A DNA stretch of 64,000 nt. It comes from an uncultured Pelagibacteraceae bacterium. Its GTDB lineage: Bacteria > Pseudomonadota > Alphaproteobacteria > Pelagibacterales > Pelagibacteraceae. Positions 29,268 through 40,317 of the stretch are shown here, one piece after another. The notes below the pieces were generated by a model. The model did no database searches, was not told the DNA's origin, and saw nothing but the letters and a program-made list of their open reading frames with translations. The stretch is from the NCBI GenBank assembly GCA_902604355.1, contig CACKYN010000003.1, positions 1 through 64,000 on the forward strand. Reading direction: 5' to 3'. Position 1 is the stretch's first letter; every line of letters starts with the position of its first letter. A program made the position numbers and the translations under genes.

Positions 29268-30248
29268 ATGGAAAAAAACATTAATTTTATTGTTCAACAA
29301 GAGGAAAATAATTCAAGAGTTGATATTTTGATAAACCAAAGAGAAAAGTTAATTAGTAGAACTAGAATCAAAAATTTAATATTAAAAAACAAACTCAAAT
29401 TAAACAATATCATCACAAATAATCCTTCTAAAAAAGTTAATACTGGAGATCAGGTTGTTCTAGAAATTCCAAAACCGAAGTCATTATCATTAAAACCATT
29501 TGATTACAAATTAGACATTGTACATGAGGATGAAGACTTAATGGTTATCAACAAGCCAGCTGGTATAATTATGCACCCTGGAGCAGGCAACTATGATCAA
29601 ACAATAGTTAATGCTTTAATGCATTATGATAAAGATTCTTTATCTAATATCGGTGATGAATTAAGACCAGGGATTATTCATCGAATTGATAAAAATACTT
29701 CAGGATTAGTAGTAATTGCTAAAAACAATCAAGCCCATGAAAATTTATCAAAGCAATTTAGCGAACATACTATTCTAAGGGAGTACCAGCTACTAATATG
29801 GGGAAAATTAAGACCATCAAAAGGACAAATAGTTACTTTCCTGACTCGTAGTTCAAGAAATAGGCAGCTAATGGAAGTCAGTCGCTCAAAGGGAAAGAAA
29901 GCAATTACCAATTATAAAACTCTTGAAATTTTTGAAAATAATAAGATACCCACATTAAGTCTAGTAGAGTGCAAACTAGAAACAGGTCGTACTCATCAAA
30001 TTAGAGTCCATATGAACTATAAAGGAAACAGTATATTGGGTGATGATAAATATAAAAAAAAATATAAAAAACTAAAAAATATAGACTTGGAAGTTCAAAA
30101 TTTGATATCTAACTTAACTAGACAATTTTTACACGCTAAAACTATTGGTTTCATGCATCCAAAAAATAATAAAAAAATGTATTTTTCCTCAAATTTGCCA
30201 TATGAGCTAAATATTATTTTAGAAATGCTTAGAAACACTAATAAATAA
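29268..30248 (+). CDS. rluD: RluA-family 23S rRNA pseudouridine synthase
   Basis: Isomerises specific uridines in 23S rRNA. N-terminal S4-like RNA-binding domain (SRTRIKNLILKNKLKLN), then the catalytic domain with VINKPAGIIMHPG and HRIDKNTSGLVVIAK, whose Asp is the catalytic residue, and LETGRTHQIRVHMNYKG. Length 326 aa fits RluD (helix 69 sites), but RluC is not excluded. It is followed 41 bp later by rpoH, the usual rluD-rpoH order in alphaproteobacteria. Confidence 0.92.
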   Translation: MEKNINFIVQQEENNSRVDILINQREKLISRTRIKNLILKNKLKLNNIITNNPSKKVNTGDQVVLEIPKPKSLSLKPFDYKLDIVHEDEDLMVINKPAGIIMHPGAGNYDQTIVNALMHYDKDSLSNIGDELRPGIIHRIDKNTSGLVVIAKNNQAHENLSKQFSEHTILREYQLLIWGKLRPSKGQIVTFLTRSSRNRQLMEVSRSKGKKAITNYKTLEIFENNKIPTLSLVECKLETGRTHQIRVHMNYKGNSILGDDKYKKKYKKLKNIDLEVQNLISNLTRQFLHAKTIGFMHPKNNKKMYFSSNLPYELNIILEMLRNTNK

Positions 30249-30289
30249 AACATTGAAAATTATTTTAAATTAATTAAATAAATCCTGCT

Positions 30290-31183
30290 ATGAATACTTC
30301 AGTAAGTAATAATTTACCCACCCTATCTAATGAAGGGGGTTTGTCGGCATACTTAGATCAAATCAAAAAATTTCCAATGCTTGCTGCAGAGGAAGAGTAT
30401 ATGTTAGCCAAAAATTGGAAGACTACAGGCAACATTAAGTCTGCTGAAAAATTAGTTACGAGCCATCTTAGATTGGTTGCTAAAATTGCAATGGGTTATA
30501 AAGGCTATGGTCTACCAGTTAATGAAATGATTTCGGAAGGCAATGTAGGTTTAATGCAGGCTGTTAAAAAATTTGAACCTGAAAAAGGTTTTAGATTAGC
30601 GACATATGCTATGTGGTGGATTAAAGCTTCAATTCAAGAGTATATTTTAAGATCTTGGAGTCTTGTAAAAATTGGAACTACAACAGCCCAAAAAAAATTA
30701 TTCTTTAATTTAAAAAAGATTAAAAATCAAATTGCTCCACAAGCAGAGGGAGATTTAAGAAATGAGCATGTTGATCATATTGCTAACAAGCTTGATGTAA
30801 GTAAAGAGGAAGTTGTATCAATGAACAGAAGATTATCAGGTAAAGAGTTTTCTCTAAATGCTCAAGTTGGTGAAGATGGAGAAGAGTGGCAAGACTGGTT
30901 GGTTGATAAAGAATTAGATCACGACCTAAAGTATGCTCATCATGAGGAAATGGAGCAAAGAAAAGATTTATTAAAAGATTCTATTAAAGTCCTAAATGAT
31001 AGAGAAAGAGAAATTTTATACTCAAGAAGATTAAATGATAATCCAACAACTTTGGAAGATTTAAGTCAAAAGTATAAAATTAGCAGAGAAAGAGTAAGAC
31101 AAATTGAAAATAAAGCATTCGAAAAACTTCAAAAGCATATGCTTATTTTAGCAAAATCAAAAAATTTATTGCCAGCCAATTAA
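30290..31183 (+). CDS. rpoH: RNA polymerase heat-shock sigma factor (sigma-32)
   Basis: Directs RNA polymerase to heat-shock promoters. Region 2 is seen in [22 protein letters not shown] and [23 protein letters not shown]; the RpoH box appears as [12 protein letters not shown]; region 4 ends with the helix-turn-helix [20 protein letters not shown]. Length 297 aa is typical. The gene converges on purA with a 4-bp overlap. Confidence 0.96.
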   Translation: MNTSVSNNLPTLSNEGGLSAYLDQIKKFPMLAAEEEYMLAKNWKTTGNIKSAEKLVTSHLRLVAKIAMGYKGYGLPVNEMISEGNVGLMQAVKKFEPEKGFRLATYAMWWIKASIQEYILRSWSLVKIGTTTAQKKLFFNLKKIKNQIAPQAEGDLRNEHVDHIANKLDVSKEEVVSMNRRLSGKEFSLNAQVGEDGEEWQDWLVDKELDHDLKYAHHEEMEQRKDLLKDSIKVLNDREREILYSRRLNDNPTTLEDLSQKYKISRERVRQIENKAFEKLQKHMLILAKSKNLLPAN

Positions 31184-32472
31184 ATATCAAACGGATTTTC
31201 AATTAATATCGTATCTTCTCTCTCTGGACTTGTAGATATACTTGAAATTTTTGCACCTATAAAATCTTCAATTGCAAAAATATATTTTTTTGCATTTTCT
31301 GGTAAAGCATTCATATTTTTTATACCACTTGTTGAAGCTTTCCATCCTGGAAAAATTTTAAATATTGGCTTTATTTTTAATTGATCCTCGACAGCTGCTG
31401 GCAAATAATCAATTTTTTTTCCATCTAGCTCATAATGTATACACATTTTAATTTCATCCAATTCATCTAATACGTCTAATTTAGTAAGTGCAATTCCATC
31501 AATCCCAGAAATTTTAATAGTTTGCCTAACTAAAACACCATCGAACCAACCACATCTTCTTTTTCTACTAGTTACAGTTCCAAATTCTTTCCCTCTAACA
31601 CCCAATAATTCTCCAATATTATCTTTCAACTCAGTTGGAAAAGGTCCTTCTCCAACACGAGTGGTATATGCCTTTGTTATTCCTAAGACATAATTAATTG
31701 AATTTGGTCCACAACCAGTACCTGTTGCAGCACTTGAGGCTACTGTATTAGAAGATGTAACATAGGGATAAGTACCATGATCTACATCTAATAAAATTCC
31801 TTGGGCTCCTTCAAATAAAATTTTCTTTTTTTGTTTTTTAAATTGATCAATTTTATGCCATACAGGTTGTGAAAATTGTAATATTTTTGGCGCAATTTTT
31901 AATAATTCATCCTTCAATTTTTCTTTCTCAAAAATTTTTTTTCCTAAGCCTTTTCTTATAGCATTGTGATGAATCAAAACTGACTCTAACCGGTGGTCTA
32001 AATTTTGTTCAGACCTTAAATCCATTACTCTTATGGATCTTCTACCAACTTTATCCTCGTAAGCAGGTCCAATTCCTCTTCTTGTAGTACCAATTTTTCC
32101 TTTTCCCGCTGCGTCTTCTCTTATTTCATCCATTTCTCTATGAAATGGTAAAATTAAATTTGCAGATTCTGAGATAATAAAATTATCAACATTTACATCT
32201 ACTCCTTTTAATTTGATTTCCTCTACCTCTTCAAGTAGTGCCCAAGGATCAACTACCACCCCATTACCAATTATTGAAATCTTGTTTCTTCTCACTATTC
32301 CTGAGGGAAGTAATCTTAATTTATAAGTTACACCATCAATAACTAGAGTATGACCGGCATTATGTCCTCCTTGGAATCTTATCACAACATCAGCCTGTTC
32401 AGATAACCAGTCAACTATCTTCCCTTTTCCCTCATCTCCCCATTGAGACCCAACAACAACTACATTTTTCAT
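31180..32472 (-). CDS. purA: Adenylosuccinate synthetase
   Basis: First step from IMP to AMP, using GTP and aspartate. N-terminal [16 protein letters not shown] carries the P-loop and catalytic Asp; [11 protein letters not shown] and [14 protein letters not shown] are further family blocks. Length 430 aa is normal. It shares one base with the upstream thiD stop, suggesting coupled translation on the long leftward run. Confidence 0.97.
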   Translation of the reverse strand: MKNVVVVGSQWGDEGKGKIVDWLSEQADVVIRFQGGHNAGHTLVIDGVTYKLRLLPSGIVRRNKISIIGNGVVVDPWALLEEVEEIKLKGVDVNVDNFIISESANLILPFHREMDEIREDAAGKGKIGTTRRGIGPAYEDKVGRRSIRVMDLRSEQNLDHRLESVLIHHNAIRKGLGKKIFEKEKLKDELLKIAPKILQFSQPVWHKIDQFKKQKKKILFEGAQGILLDVDHGTYPYVTSSNTVASSAATGTGCGPNSINYVLGITKAYTTRVGEGPFPTELKDNIGELLGVRGKEFGTVTSRKRRCGWFDGVLVRQTIKISGIDGIALTKLDVLDELDEIKMCIHYELDGKKIDYLPAAVEDQLKIKPIFKIFPGWKASTSGIKNMNALPENAKKYIFAIEDFIGAKISSISTSPEREDTILIENPFDI

Positions 32473-33284
32473 TATTTAAATTTTTTGTTTATCCTCATAG
32501 AGTTTAAATGATTTATAGGACCATGACCCTTGCCATAATTAGGATTAGATTTAATGGCCAAATTTACAAACTTAATTCCAAGCTCACAAGACTTCTTTAC
32601 TGTTTTTCCACATGATAAAAATGTTGCCACGGCACTGGATAAAGTACAACCAGTCCCATGAGTATTTTTTGTTTTAATTCTTTTGCTATTAAAAATTTCA
32701 ATATCTTTATTATTTACATACATATTATGAACTAATTTTCCTTTTAAATGTCCGCCTTTAATAAGAACATTTTTAGCTCCTAATTTTATTAACTTTTGTG
32801 CAGCAAAAATCATGTCCTGTTTGGTTTTTATTTTTAAGTTAGTTAAAATTTCTGCTTCAGGAATATTTGGAGTTATTATTAATACTCTCTTTATCAAAGC
32901 TGATTTGAGTAAATTGATTGCTTTACTATTAATTAATTTTGCTCCTCCTTTTGCAACCATAACTGGATCTAAAACAATATTTCTTACATTAATTTGATCT
33001 AAAGATTTGATAACTGATCTTATTACCTTTGTTGAATGTAACATTCCAATCTTTATAGCATCTGGTCTAATATCATTTGAGGTAAACATAATTTGATTAT
33101 AAATTTCCTTTGGATTGATTGGAACAATTGATTTAACTCCAGTGGTATTTTGAATTGTCACTGCTGTAATTGTGGTCATTGCGTATGACCCTAGCGCTGT
33201 TGCAGTTTTTATATCTGCCTGTATTCCTGCGCCACCAGAAGAGTCAGATCCTGCAATAATTAATACTTTGGATTGTGGTTTCAA
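32472..33284 (-). CDS. thiD: Hydroxymethylpyrimidine/phosphomethylpyrimidine kinase
   Basis: Phosphorylates HMP and HMP-P for thiamine synthesis. N-terminal [18 protein letters not shown] and C-terminal [21 protein letters not shown] (anion hole and catalytic Asp region; here the motif reads HGTGC) identify the ribokinase-fold family. Length 270 aa. SAR11 cells are known to depend on external HMP; thiD here and thiE at 52211 would use it. One base separates it from glmM. Confidence 0.94.
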   Translation of the reverse strand: MKPQSKVLIIAGSDSSGGAGIQADIKTATALGSYAMTTITAVTIQNTTGVKSIVPINPKEIYNQIMFTSNDIRPDAIKIGMLHSTKVIRSVIKSLDQINVRNIVLDPVMVAKGGAKLINSKAINLLKSALIKRVLIITPNIPEAEILTNLKIKTKQDMIFAAQKLIKLGAKNVLIKGGHLKGKLVHNMYVNNKDIEIFNSKRIKTKNTHGTGCTLSSAVATFLSCGKTVKKSCELGIKFVNLAIKSNPNYGKGHGPINHLNSMRINKKFK

Positions 33285-33285
33285 T

Positions 33286-34617
33286 TTATTTGATTTTTCT
33301 TGTAATTATATTTATGCACTTTGCTAAGAGATCTAAATTTTCACTTTCACCCATCACTCTAATCTTTGACTCTGTTCCTGACTTCCTTACTAAGACTCTT
33401 CCATGCCCTTTAATTAATTTTTCAGCAAATTTAACAGATTTTTTTATATCTGGTTTGCTTATTATATTTTTGTCTTTTACGTCTATATTTTTTAATATTT
33501 GTGGGATTTTTTTAAAATTTGAAAAAAATACACTAGCTTTTTTACCTTTTCTCAATGCAAATAAGACTTCTAAGGCAACTAACAAGCCATCACCAGTGGT
33601 AGCGAATTTTCCTAGAATAATATGTCCTGACTGTTCTCCACCTAAGTTAAATTTATTTTTTTGCATTTTTTCTTTAACATACCTGTCACCAACATTTGCC
33701 CTTATAAATTTAATATTAAGAGTCTTTAAATATTTCTCTAAACCATAATTAGACATTAAAGTGCCAACCACTCCTCCTTTTAGCATATTTTTATTTTTCC
33801 ATCTTGAAGCTAGAGCAGCAACAATTTGATCACCATCTATTATATTACTTTTTTCATCACACATTATAATTCGATCAGCATCACCATCCAATGCAATTCC
33901 GATATGAGCATTGTGTTTTTTTACGGCCACTTTAATATTTTTAGGATAAACTGATCCACAGTTTTTATTAATATTTAAGCCATTTGGACACGTCCCAATA
34001 GCTATAACTTTTGCACCCAGTGATTTTAATAATTCAGGACCAGCTTTATATCCTGCTCCATTAGCGCAATCTATCACAATCCTAAGTCCTCTTAAGTTAA
34101 ATTCCTTAGAAAAGTTTTTTTTTAAAATATTAATATAATCTCTTGTTCCCGTTTCTAGTCTTTTAACTCTTCCTAATTTTTTAGGTTCAGATAAATTTTT
34201 TTCAATATTTTGATCTATTAGAAATTCGATTTTTTTTTCTATTTTGTCAGATAATTTCAGTCCATCTGGGCCAAACAATTTTAATCCATTATCGTAATGT
34301 GGATTATGTGATGCGGTTATCATAATCCCCATATTGGCTTTCATGGCTTTAGTAAGCATCGCTAAACCATTTGTTGGTAGTGGGCCTAAAGTATAGACGT
34401 GCATACCAGCTGAAGTTAATCCTGATACCAAGGCTGGTTCGAGCATATAACCTGATAATCTTGTGTCTTTGGCAATTATAGCAACTTGTTTGTTCTTTTT
34501 TTGTGATCTGAAAAAAGTTCCTGATGCGAGGCCGAACTTAAAAAACATATCTCCATTAATATTTTTACTATTTATTGCACCTCTAATTCCATCAGTTCCA
34601 AAATATTTTTTTGACAT
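33286..34617 (-). CDS. glmM: Phosphoglucosamine mutase
   Basis: Converts glucosamine-6-phosphate to glucosamine-1-phosphate for peptidoglycan and LPS precursors. Substrate/active-site motifs: FGTDGIRG at the N-terminus, phosphoserine loop TASHNPHYDNG near residue 100, Mg loop DGDADRIIMCDE and phosphate-binding RKSGTESKIRVMGE. Length 443 aa. Follows folP with a one-base overlap, as in the classic ftsH-folP-glmM cluster. Confidence 0.97.
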   Translation of the reverse strand: MSKKYFGTDGIRGAINSKNINGDMFFKFGLASGTFFRSQKKNKQVAIIAKDTRLSGYMLEPALVSGLTSAGMHVYTLGPLPTNGLAMLTKAMKANMGIMITASHNPHYDNGLKLFGPDGLKLSDKIEKKIEFLIDQNIEKNLSEPKKLGRVKRLETGTRDYINILKKNFSKEFNLRGLRIVIDCANGAGYKAGPELLKSLGAKVIAIGTCPNGLNINKNCGSVYPKNIKVAVKKHNAHIGIALDGDADRIIMCDEKSNIIDGDQIVAALASRWKNKNMLKGGVVGTLMSNYGLEKYLKTLNIKFIRANVGDRYVKEKMQKNKFNLGGEQSGHIILGKFATTGDGLLVALEVLFALRKGKKASVFFSNFKKIPQILKNIDVKDKNIISKPDIKKSVKFAEKLIKGHGRVLVRKSGTESKIRVMGESENLDLLAKCINIITRKIK

Positions 34618-35669
34618 TAATTTTTGATCATTTCTTTATAAACTTTAATACCTTGAATAGTTTCATTGACATCGTGCACTCTTAAAATTTGAACTCCTTG
34701 GGTCATCAAATAAATTGAGGATGCTACTGTGCCTCCAATCCTTAATTTACTATCATTTATTTTAGATATATCTTTAATAAACTTTTTTCTTGAGTTTCCC
34801 ACCAGTACAGGAAAACCAAGTGAATGGAAAATAGAAATGTTCTTTAATAAATTCATATTATGTTTCAAATTTTTTCCAAAACCTATTCCAGGATCAATAA
34901 TTATTTTGTTGTGATTTATTCCAATTGATCTTAAAAATTTTAATTTCTTCTCAAAAAAATCATAAATATCCAATAATTCATTTTTGTAAGAGGGATTATT
35001 TTGCATGTTTTCAGGGCGGCCTTGGGAATGCTGTAATACAAATGGAATATTAGTAACCTTTAATACATTTGTAGTTTCTGGGTCATATTCTAAACCTGAA
35101 ACATCATTTATTAATTTTACACCAAAATGAATCCCTTTTTTCATAATATTTGATTTTCTAGTGTCTAAAGATATTGGTAACTTTTTGCTCAATAGTTTTA
35201 AAATTTTATTTATTCTACTCCATTCTAACTTTTCACTTATAGATTTAGATCCTGGCCTTGTAGACTCTCCTCCAATATCAATTAAGTTTGCGCCAGATTT
35301 AAATAAACTTATAGCTTGTTCTATAGCTTGATCTTTTTGATTAAATTTTCCACCATCTGAAAAACTATCAGGTGTCAAATTTAATACTCCTAATAAATTA
35401 GGAAATAAATTAAATTTTAAATTACAAAAACCTTTTTTTTTTGGAGTAATTTTCCTTAAATCAGAATTGATTTTTTTTCTTAACAAGTGAGGTAATTTAT
35501 TAATTTGATTAATAAATATTTTTTTTTTTGATTTTCTTGTAATTATTTCAATTTGATCAAAAGAAATTTCCTTAATACCGTTAAGTGGCAGTGATTTTTT
35601 TTTTTTTACAAGAATTTTCGATTTAGCACCATAATAGAAATTACACACCCTAGTGTAATATCTTATCAT
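34617..35669 (-). CDS. folP: Dihydropteroate synthase
   Basis: Joins pterin pyrophosphate and p-aminobenzoate in folate synthesis. LGVLNLTPDSFSDGG near residue 92, IDIGGESTRPGSK and INDVSGLEYDPE are the conserved pterin-site motifs, and GIGFGKNLKHN follows. At 350 aa the protein has about 90 extra N-terminal residues, very lysine-rich, compared with E. coli FolP; a longer N-terminus occurs in some alphaproteobacteria. ATG start at 35667-35669. Confidence 0.94.
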   Translation of the reverse strand: MIRYYTRVCNFYYGAKSKILVKKKKSLPLNGIKEISFDQIEIITRKSKKKIFINQINKLPHLLRKKINSDLRKITPKKKGFCNLKFNLFPNLLGVLNLTPDSFSDGGKFNQKDQAIEQAISLFKSGANLIDIGGESTRPGSKSISEKLEWSRINKILKLLSKKLPISLDTRKSNIMKKGIHFGVKLINDVSGLEYDPETTNVLKVTNIPFVLQHSQGRPENMQNNPSYKNELLDIYDFFEKKLKFLRSIGINHNKIIIDPGIGFGKNLKHNMNLLKNISIFHSLGFPVLVGNSRKKFIKDISKINDSKLRIGGTVASSIYLMTQGVQILRVHDVNETIQGIKVYKEMIKN

Positions 35670-35676
35670 CTATTAG

Positions 35677-37569
35677 TTAGTGAACTATCTTTGGTTTAAG
35701 TCCTAATGAACTTAATGCAGAACCCTTTTCATTATCCTCAACTTTAATGTCTTCTTTGTCTTTTGGATAAACATTTTTATTAATCAGGTTTTCTATTTCT
35801 TCTCCTGACAGTGTTTCATAAGTTAAAAGTGCTTTGGCTAACTTGTGCAAATCATCAATTTTTTCTGTTAATACTTTTCTTGCTCTTTCGTAACCTTTAT
35901 CAACTATTTTTCTAATCTCTGAGTCAACTTTTTGTGCTGTTTCTTCGGACATATTTTGTTGTCTTGCAACAGACCTACCTAAGAAAACTTCTTCCTCATT
36001 TTCTCCATATGCAACTGGTCCAAGTTCTTTACTCAATCCTGCTCTCATAACCATTGCTCTAGCTCGTTTAGTTGCTTGTTCAATATCGCTTGATGCACCA
36101 GTAGTAACTTTATCATCACCAAATATTATTTCTTCAGCAACTCTTCCCCCCATAGCAATAGCAAGTTGAGCATGTAATTGTTCACGTGTTTGTGATAATT
36201 CGTCTCTTTCAGGTAATTGCATTACCATACCAAGAGCTCTTCCTCTTGGTATAATAGTAGCTTTATGAATTGGATAAGCTGCACTTTCATTAATCGTTAC
36301 AATAGCATGTCCAGCCTCATGATAAGCTGTTAAAGTTTTCTCTTCTTCTGTCATTACCATCGATCTTCTTTCAGACCCCATCATTACTTTGTCTTTAGCA
36401 TCCTCAAATTCTACTAAAGTAACAATTCGTTTGTTTTTTCTAGCAGCTAGCAAAGCTGCCTCATTAACTAAATTTGCTAAGTCTGCCCCTGAAAAACCTG
36501 GAGTGCCTCTGGCTACAGTTCTCAAGTTAACATCTGGTGCCATCTTAATTTTCTTAACATGGACTTTAAGAATTTTTTCTCTACCAATTATATCTGGATT
36601 TGAGACAACTACTTGTCTATCAAATCTCCCAGGTCTTAATAATGCAGGATCTAAAACATCTGGTCTGTTAGTTGCAGCAATTATAATAACTCCCTCGTTA
36701 GTATCAAAACCATCCATTTCGACTAATAATTGGTTTAAAGTTTGTTCTCTTTCATCATTACCACCTCCTAAACCTGCGCCACGACTCCTGCCAACAGCAT
36801 CAATCTCATCTATAAAAATTATGCACGGAGAATTTTTCTTTCCTTGTTCAAACATATCTCTCACTCTCGATGCACCAACACCAACAAACATTTCAACAAA
36901 ATCTGAACCTGAAATGGTAAAAAATGGCACTCCCGCTTCACCAGCAATCGCTCTAGCTAAGAGAGTTTTTCCTGTACCAGGAGGTCCAACTAATAGTGCT
37001 CCTCTAGGTATTTTGCCTCCAAGTCTACTAAACTTTTTAGGATCTTTTAAAAATTCGACAATTTCCTCAACTTCTTCTTTAGCCTCTTCTACCCCTGCAA
37101 CATCGTTGAATGTAACCTTTCCTTTAAGTTCATTCATCATTTTTGCTTTTGATTTTCCGAAGCCCATTGCTCCACCTCTTCCACCTTGCATCTGTCTCAT
37201 AAAGAAAATCCAAACAGCAATTAACAGCAACATTGGGAACCATGAAAGTAACACCCCAAATAAAGATGGCATTTTTTCTTCCAATGGTGCAGCTGAAATA
37301 CTGACACCTTTCTCAGAGAGTTTTTCTATCAAATTTGGATCACTTGGAGAGTAAGTGGAGAAGGAATTACCGTTAGAATAAACACCTTTAATATTGTTAC
37401 CTTGTATCTCAACCTTTAAGACTTCTCCATTATCTACTGATGTTAAAAAATCTGAAAAAATTATTTGATTACCTCCTCTAGGAGTTGGTTGAGGATTTTT
37501 AAACATATTGTAGAGACCTATAGTCAGAAAAACTATAATTCCCCACATGGCAAGATTTTTTAAATTCAT
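35677..37569 (-). CDS. ftsH: FtsH, membrane AAA+ zinc metalloprotease
   Basis: Degrades misassembled membrane proteins and regulators such as sigma-32. Two transmembrane segments (about residues 5-22 and 104-123) bracket a periplasmic domain, followed by the AAA domain with Walker [15 protein letters not shown], Walker [15 protein letters not shown] and SRH region, then the zinc site HEAGH near residue 420. Length 630 aa. It follows tilS, the usual proteobacterial order. HflK/HflC, its modulators, are encoded at 8366-9469. Confidence 0.97.
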   Translation of the reverse strand: MNLKNLAMWGIIVFLTIGLYNMFKNPQPTPRGGNQIIFSDFLTSVDNGEVLKVEIQGNNIKGVYSNGNSFSTYSPSDPNLIEKLSEKGVSISAAPLEEKMPSLFGVLLSWFPMLLLIAVWIFFMRQMQGGRGGAMGFGKSKAKMMNELKGKVTFNDVAGVEEAKEEVEEIVEFLKDPKKFSRLGGKIPRGALLVGPPGTGKTLLARAIAGEAGVPFFTISGSDFVEMFVGVGASRVRDMFEQGKKNSPCIIFIDEIDAVGRSRGAGLGGGNDEREQTLNQLLVEMDGFDTNEGVIIIAATNRPDVLDPALLRPGRFDRQVVVSNPDIIGREKILKVHVKKIKMAPDVNLRTVARGTPGFSGADLANLVNEAALLAARKNKRIVTLVEFEDAKDKVMMGSERRSMVMTEEEKTLTAYHEAGHAIVTINESAAYPIHKATIIPRGRALGMVMQLPERDELSQTREQLHAQLAIAMGGRVAEEIIFGDDKVTTGASSDIEQATKRARAMVMRAGLSKELGPVAYGENEEEVFLGRSVARQQNMSEETAQKVDSEIRKIVDKGYERARKVLTEKIDDLHKLAKALLTYETLSGEEIENLINKNVYPKDKEDIKVEDNEKGSALSSLGLKPKIVH

Positions 37570-37632
37570 AGGTTTAAAATAAGAATTATTATCAATTAAA
37601 CAAGTGACAAAATATCAATAAAAATATTGTAT

Positions 37633-38667
37633 TTAGTGCTCATTTACAACAATGATTGACTGATTCGCTTTATGTATGACACAATTTCCGAGTGTAAATT
37701 TGAGAGAAGTTTTATTCTCACCTTTTAATTTATCAATAATGGTATCAACTTTCTTTCCTCTAACAGAGTAATAATTTTTACCGACAAATTTAATTATTTC
37801 CATAAAAGATCTAAAAATTATTTCATGAGGTTGTCTAAAAAATTCCTGATTTAAAATAATTTTTCTTTTATCTTTATAAATATATGAATTATCTTTTAAA
37901 TTTTTTGAAACATAAAATTTTATAGTCTCATTAGAATCTGATAAATTTTTAATTGTTAATAGAAATTTATTCTTATCCAGCCCATCGTTCTGAAGATTTT
38001 TTATAAACTTTCTTATTCTTACTCTCTTAAATTTATTATCCTCATTAGATGGGTCCTCAATATAAAACCTAAAAATTTTTGTTGTGACGTAATTTAAATC
38101 TTTTTTTTCAAAACTTAACAGTGGTCTAAGTATATTCAATTTATTTCTCTGGGTTTTTTCACTAAAAGAAACTAAGCCCTTAAGACCACTTCCTCTAGAG
38201 AACCTTATAAAAAAATTTTCATACAAGTCGTCTATGTGATGCCCTGTTAAAATATTTTTAACATTTAATTTTTTAGCTTGTTTAATTAAAAGACTATATC
38301 TTTTATTTCTAGCTAAAGACTGGACATTACTGTTAGGTTTTTTTCCATACCACCTCAAGATATCTGACTTTATCTTGTGCTTTTTTAGCAAATTTTTGAC
38401 TGATAGCGCCTCAGAGGATGAATTTTTTCTTAGTTTATGATCAACGATATAATAATAAACATTTAATGATTTTTTAATCGAGTAAATTTTAGTTAAGAAG
38501 CATAAGGCTAAACTGTCTAGACCACCTGAAACCCCAACAATAAAATCTTGATTTAAATTAAGAATATTTTCAAATTTTCTATAAATTTGAAATATTCTTT
38601 CGTCACTTAATTTGTTCAGTAAATTTTTATGAGTCTTGTTTGATACATTCAAATTTTTTGGACTCAT
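37633..38667 (-). CDS. tilS: tRNA(Ile)-lysidine synthase
   Basis: Converts C34 of tRNA-Ile(CAU) to lysidine so that it reads AUA. The PP-loop motif GVSGGLDSLALC is near residue 45, and TGHHIDDLYENFFIRFSRGSG follows. I prefer the ATG at 38667 (344 aa), which overlaps the cpoB end by 41 bp; an in-frame ATG at 38721 would overlap by 95 bp. AUA is a heavily used codon in this AT-rich sequence, so the enzyme is essential here. Confidence 0.92.
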   Translation of the reverse strand: MSPKNLNVSNKTHKNLLNKLSDERIFQIYRKFENILNLNQDFIVGVSGGLDSLALCFLTKIYSIKKSLNVYYYIVDHKLRKNSSSEALSVKNLLKKHKIKSDILRWYGKKPNSNVQSLARNKRYSLLIKQAKKLNVKNILTGHHIDDLYENFFIRFSRGSGLKGLVSFSEKTQRNKLNILRPLLSFEKKDLNYVTTKIFRFYIEDPSNEDNKFKRVRIRKFIKNLQNDGLDKNKFLLTIKNLSDSNETIKFYVSKNLKDNSYIYKDKRKIILNQEFFRQPHEIIFRSFMEIIKFVGKNYYSVRGKKVDTIIDKLKGENKTSLKFTLGNCVIHKANQSIIVVNEH

Positions 38668-39634
38668 ATTTTGCTTTTTGTATAACTGATTGATTTGCAT
38701 TAGGATATTGTAGCTCCACACCTTGTATCATTTTACATCCTTGATCTTTCTCCCCAATTTGTACCATTGATACACCTAGTTTTAATAGATTAATTGGTGC
38801 TTTTTTACCTTTTGGATATTTTTGATATCCCTCTAAATAAGCTGTTGCAGCATCTGTATATAATTGTCTTATTCTAAATGTTTCTGCATACCAATATTGT
38901 GCACTTCCTGCTAACTCATGATCAATATTAGTTAAAACAAATTCTCTAAAAGCTCTCTCAGCTGTACTATAGTCCCCAACTTTTAAAAAACTAGTTGCAA
39001 ATTCATACTGCTTTTCTGGCGAAACATCTTGGGGTAATATTTTATCTTCTGATTGAAAATTTTCAGTTAAGATTGTTGCAGTAGTTTCAACTGATTGAAT
39101 TTGTTGAGATGTATCTGAAGTTTCTGTATCTTTATATGATATTGAACCAAGATCTTGAGGCTCAGAACTTCCTGGAAGAATTTTATTTTCATTTATTTTT
39201 GGTTTTAAACTTAACTTAGATGAACTTTCAGTTAACGCACCTGAGTTAAGTGATGACTCAATATCTTGAAATCTTACTTGATTATCAGCCTGAATTTTTG
39301 ATTGTCGACTGGAAAGCTTATCTAATTTAAAATTTATTTCTTCAAACTTATTTGTTAACTCTCTAAATTGACTTTCGATTTCAGACAATTTAAGTAAATG
39401 TCTTGTAAGGACGTCCTCTGAATTTGGATCTATATTTAAGTCTGAGCTACTAATTTCTTTATTTTCTATTTCAATTGATCCTGAATAAACTGCTCTCTCA
39501 AGAGTTTTGAGGTCATTTTTAATAATTTCTAAAGTTTCATAAATATTATGATTGTCTGCAAAAGTATTACTGATTATGAGAAAATTAAAAACAACGATAA
39601 TTTTTAATATAAATATTTTAAATATAAGTTTCAT
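38627..39634 (-). CDS. cpoB: Cell-division coordinator CpoB (YbgF)
   Basis: Periplasmic protein that links the Tol-Pal system to septal peptidoglycan synthesis. Signal peptide at residues 1-26 (ends SNTFADN), a short N-terminal coiled coil (about residues 75-115, LSEIESQFRELTNKFEE), a low-complexity linker, and C-terminal TPR repeats (QYEFATSFLKVGDYSTAERAF onward). Length 335 aa. It lies downstream of pal but behind the strong terminator at 39664-39703, so it may need its own promoter. Confidence 0.92.
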   Translation of the reverse strand: MKLIFKIFILKIIVVFNFLIISNTFADNHNIYETLEIIKNDLKTLERAVYSGSIEIENKEISSSDLNIDPNSEDVLTRHLLKLSEIESQFRELTNKFEEINFKLDKLSSRQSKIQADNQVRFQDIESSLNSGALTESSSKLSLKPKINENKILPGSSEPQDLGSISYKDTETSDTSQQIQSVETTATILTENFQSEDKILPQDVSPEKQYEFATSFLKVGDYSTAERAFREFVLTNIDHELAGSAQYWYAETFRIRQLYTDAATAYLEGYQKYPKGKKAPINLLKLGVSMVQIGEKDQGCKMIQGVELQYPNANQSVIQKAKYESKKFECIKQDS

Positions 39635-39663
39635 TAAATTTTTAACTTATGATTATAAAAATG

Positions 39664-39703
39664 GCAAAAAAAAGACCCCAAAACTACCGATGTAGTTGGG
39701 GTC
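39664..39703 (-). terminator. Rho-independent terminator after pal
   Basis: Reading leftward, a long stem GACCCCAACTACA / TAGTTTTGGGGTC with a short TCGG loop (39674-39703) is followed by eight T residues (39666-39673). This is the clearest intrinsic terminator in the window. It ends the tolQRAB-pal message. Confidence 0.9.
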
Positions 39704-39718
39704 TTTATATTAATATTT

Positions 39719-40210
39719 CTAATTTGCTTTAACAGTAACTGATCTTCTGTTTTTTGACCAAGACAATGGATTTGAACCAGAGTCAACTGGTCTTTCTTTT
39801 CCATAACTTAATACTGTAATTCTGTCAGAAGATATCCCATAAGTCATTAAATAATCCTTAGCTGCATTAGCTCTTCTTTCTCCAAGTGCTAAATTGTATT
39901 CTCTAGTTCCTCTTTCATCAGCATGGCCTTCAAGTACTACATTAATACTTGAATTTTTTCTTAACCATGCGGCTTGTGCTCTTAAAGTTTCTCTAGAAGC
40001 AGTAGTTAAAATTGACTCATTTGTTGCAAAGAAAACTCTGTCAGGAACACCCTCAGCTAGATATTCAACTGTATCTGTTCCAGTGTAAACATCACCCTGC
40101 ATTGAACCTTTAATATCTGATGCAATTTCTTTTTTAGTTGCACAGGCTGATAAAACTAGGCATGCTGTTAATATAAGAAGTGTGTTTTTAAAAATTTTGC
40201 TTAATATCAT
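39719..40210 (-). CDS. pal: Peptidoglycan-associated lipoprotein Pal
   Basis: Outer-membrane lipoprotein that binds peptidoglycan and TolB. Lipobox LSAC at about residues 20-23 after a hydrophobic signal; C-terminal OmpA-like domain with NVVLEGHADERGTREYNLALGERRA binding the peptidoglycan stem peptide. Length 163 aa. Preceded by tolB with a 107-bp gap that could hold a promoter, and followed by a strong terminator. Confidence 0.96.
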   Translation of the reverse strand: MILSKIFKNTLLILTACLVLSACATKKEIASDIKGSMQGDVYTGTDTVEYLAEGVPDRVFFATNESILTTASRETLRAQAAWLRKNSSINVVLEGHADERGTREYNLALGERRANAAKDYLMTYGISSDRITVLSYGKERPVDSGSNPLSWSKNRRSVTVKAN

Positions 40211-40317
40211 TAAATTGCTCCTTGCTGATAATTTCTAAGTATTACTTTTTCACAACTAGTTAGAGGTTTCAAGTCTAAAAATCAAGAAATTTTAATAATT
40301 CTATGGTTAAATTTATA

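Noticed and set aside
36389-37354. 321-codon open frame antisense to ftsH
   Set aside because: It mirrors the conserved AAA domain codons of ftsH and shows no protein-like features; long antisense frames are expected opposite such genes.
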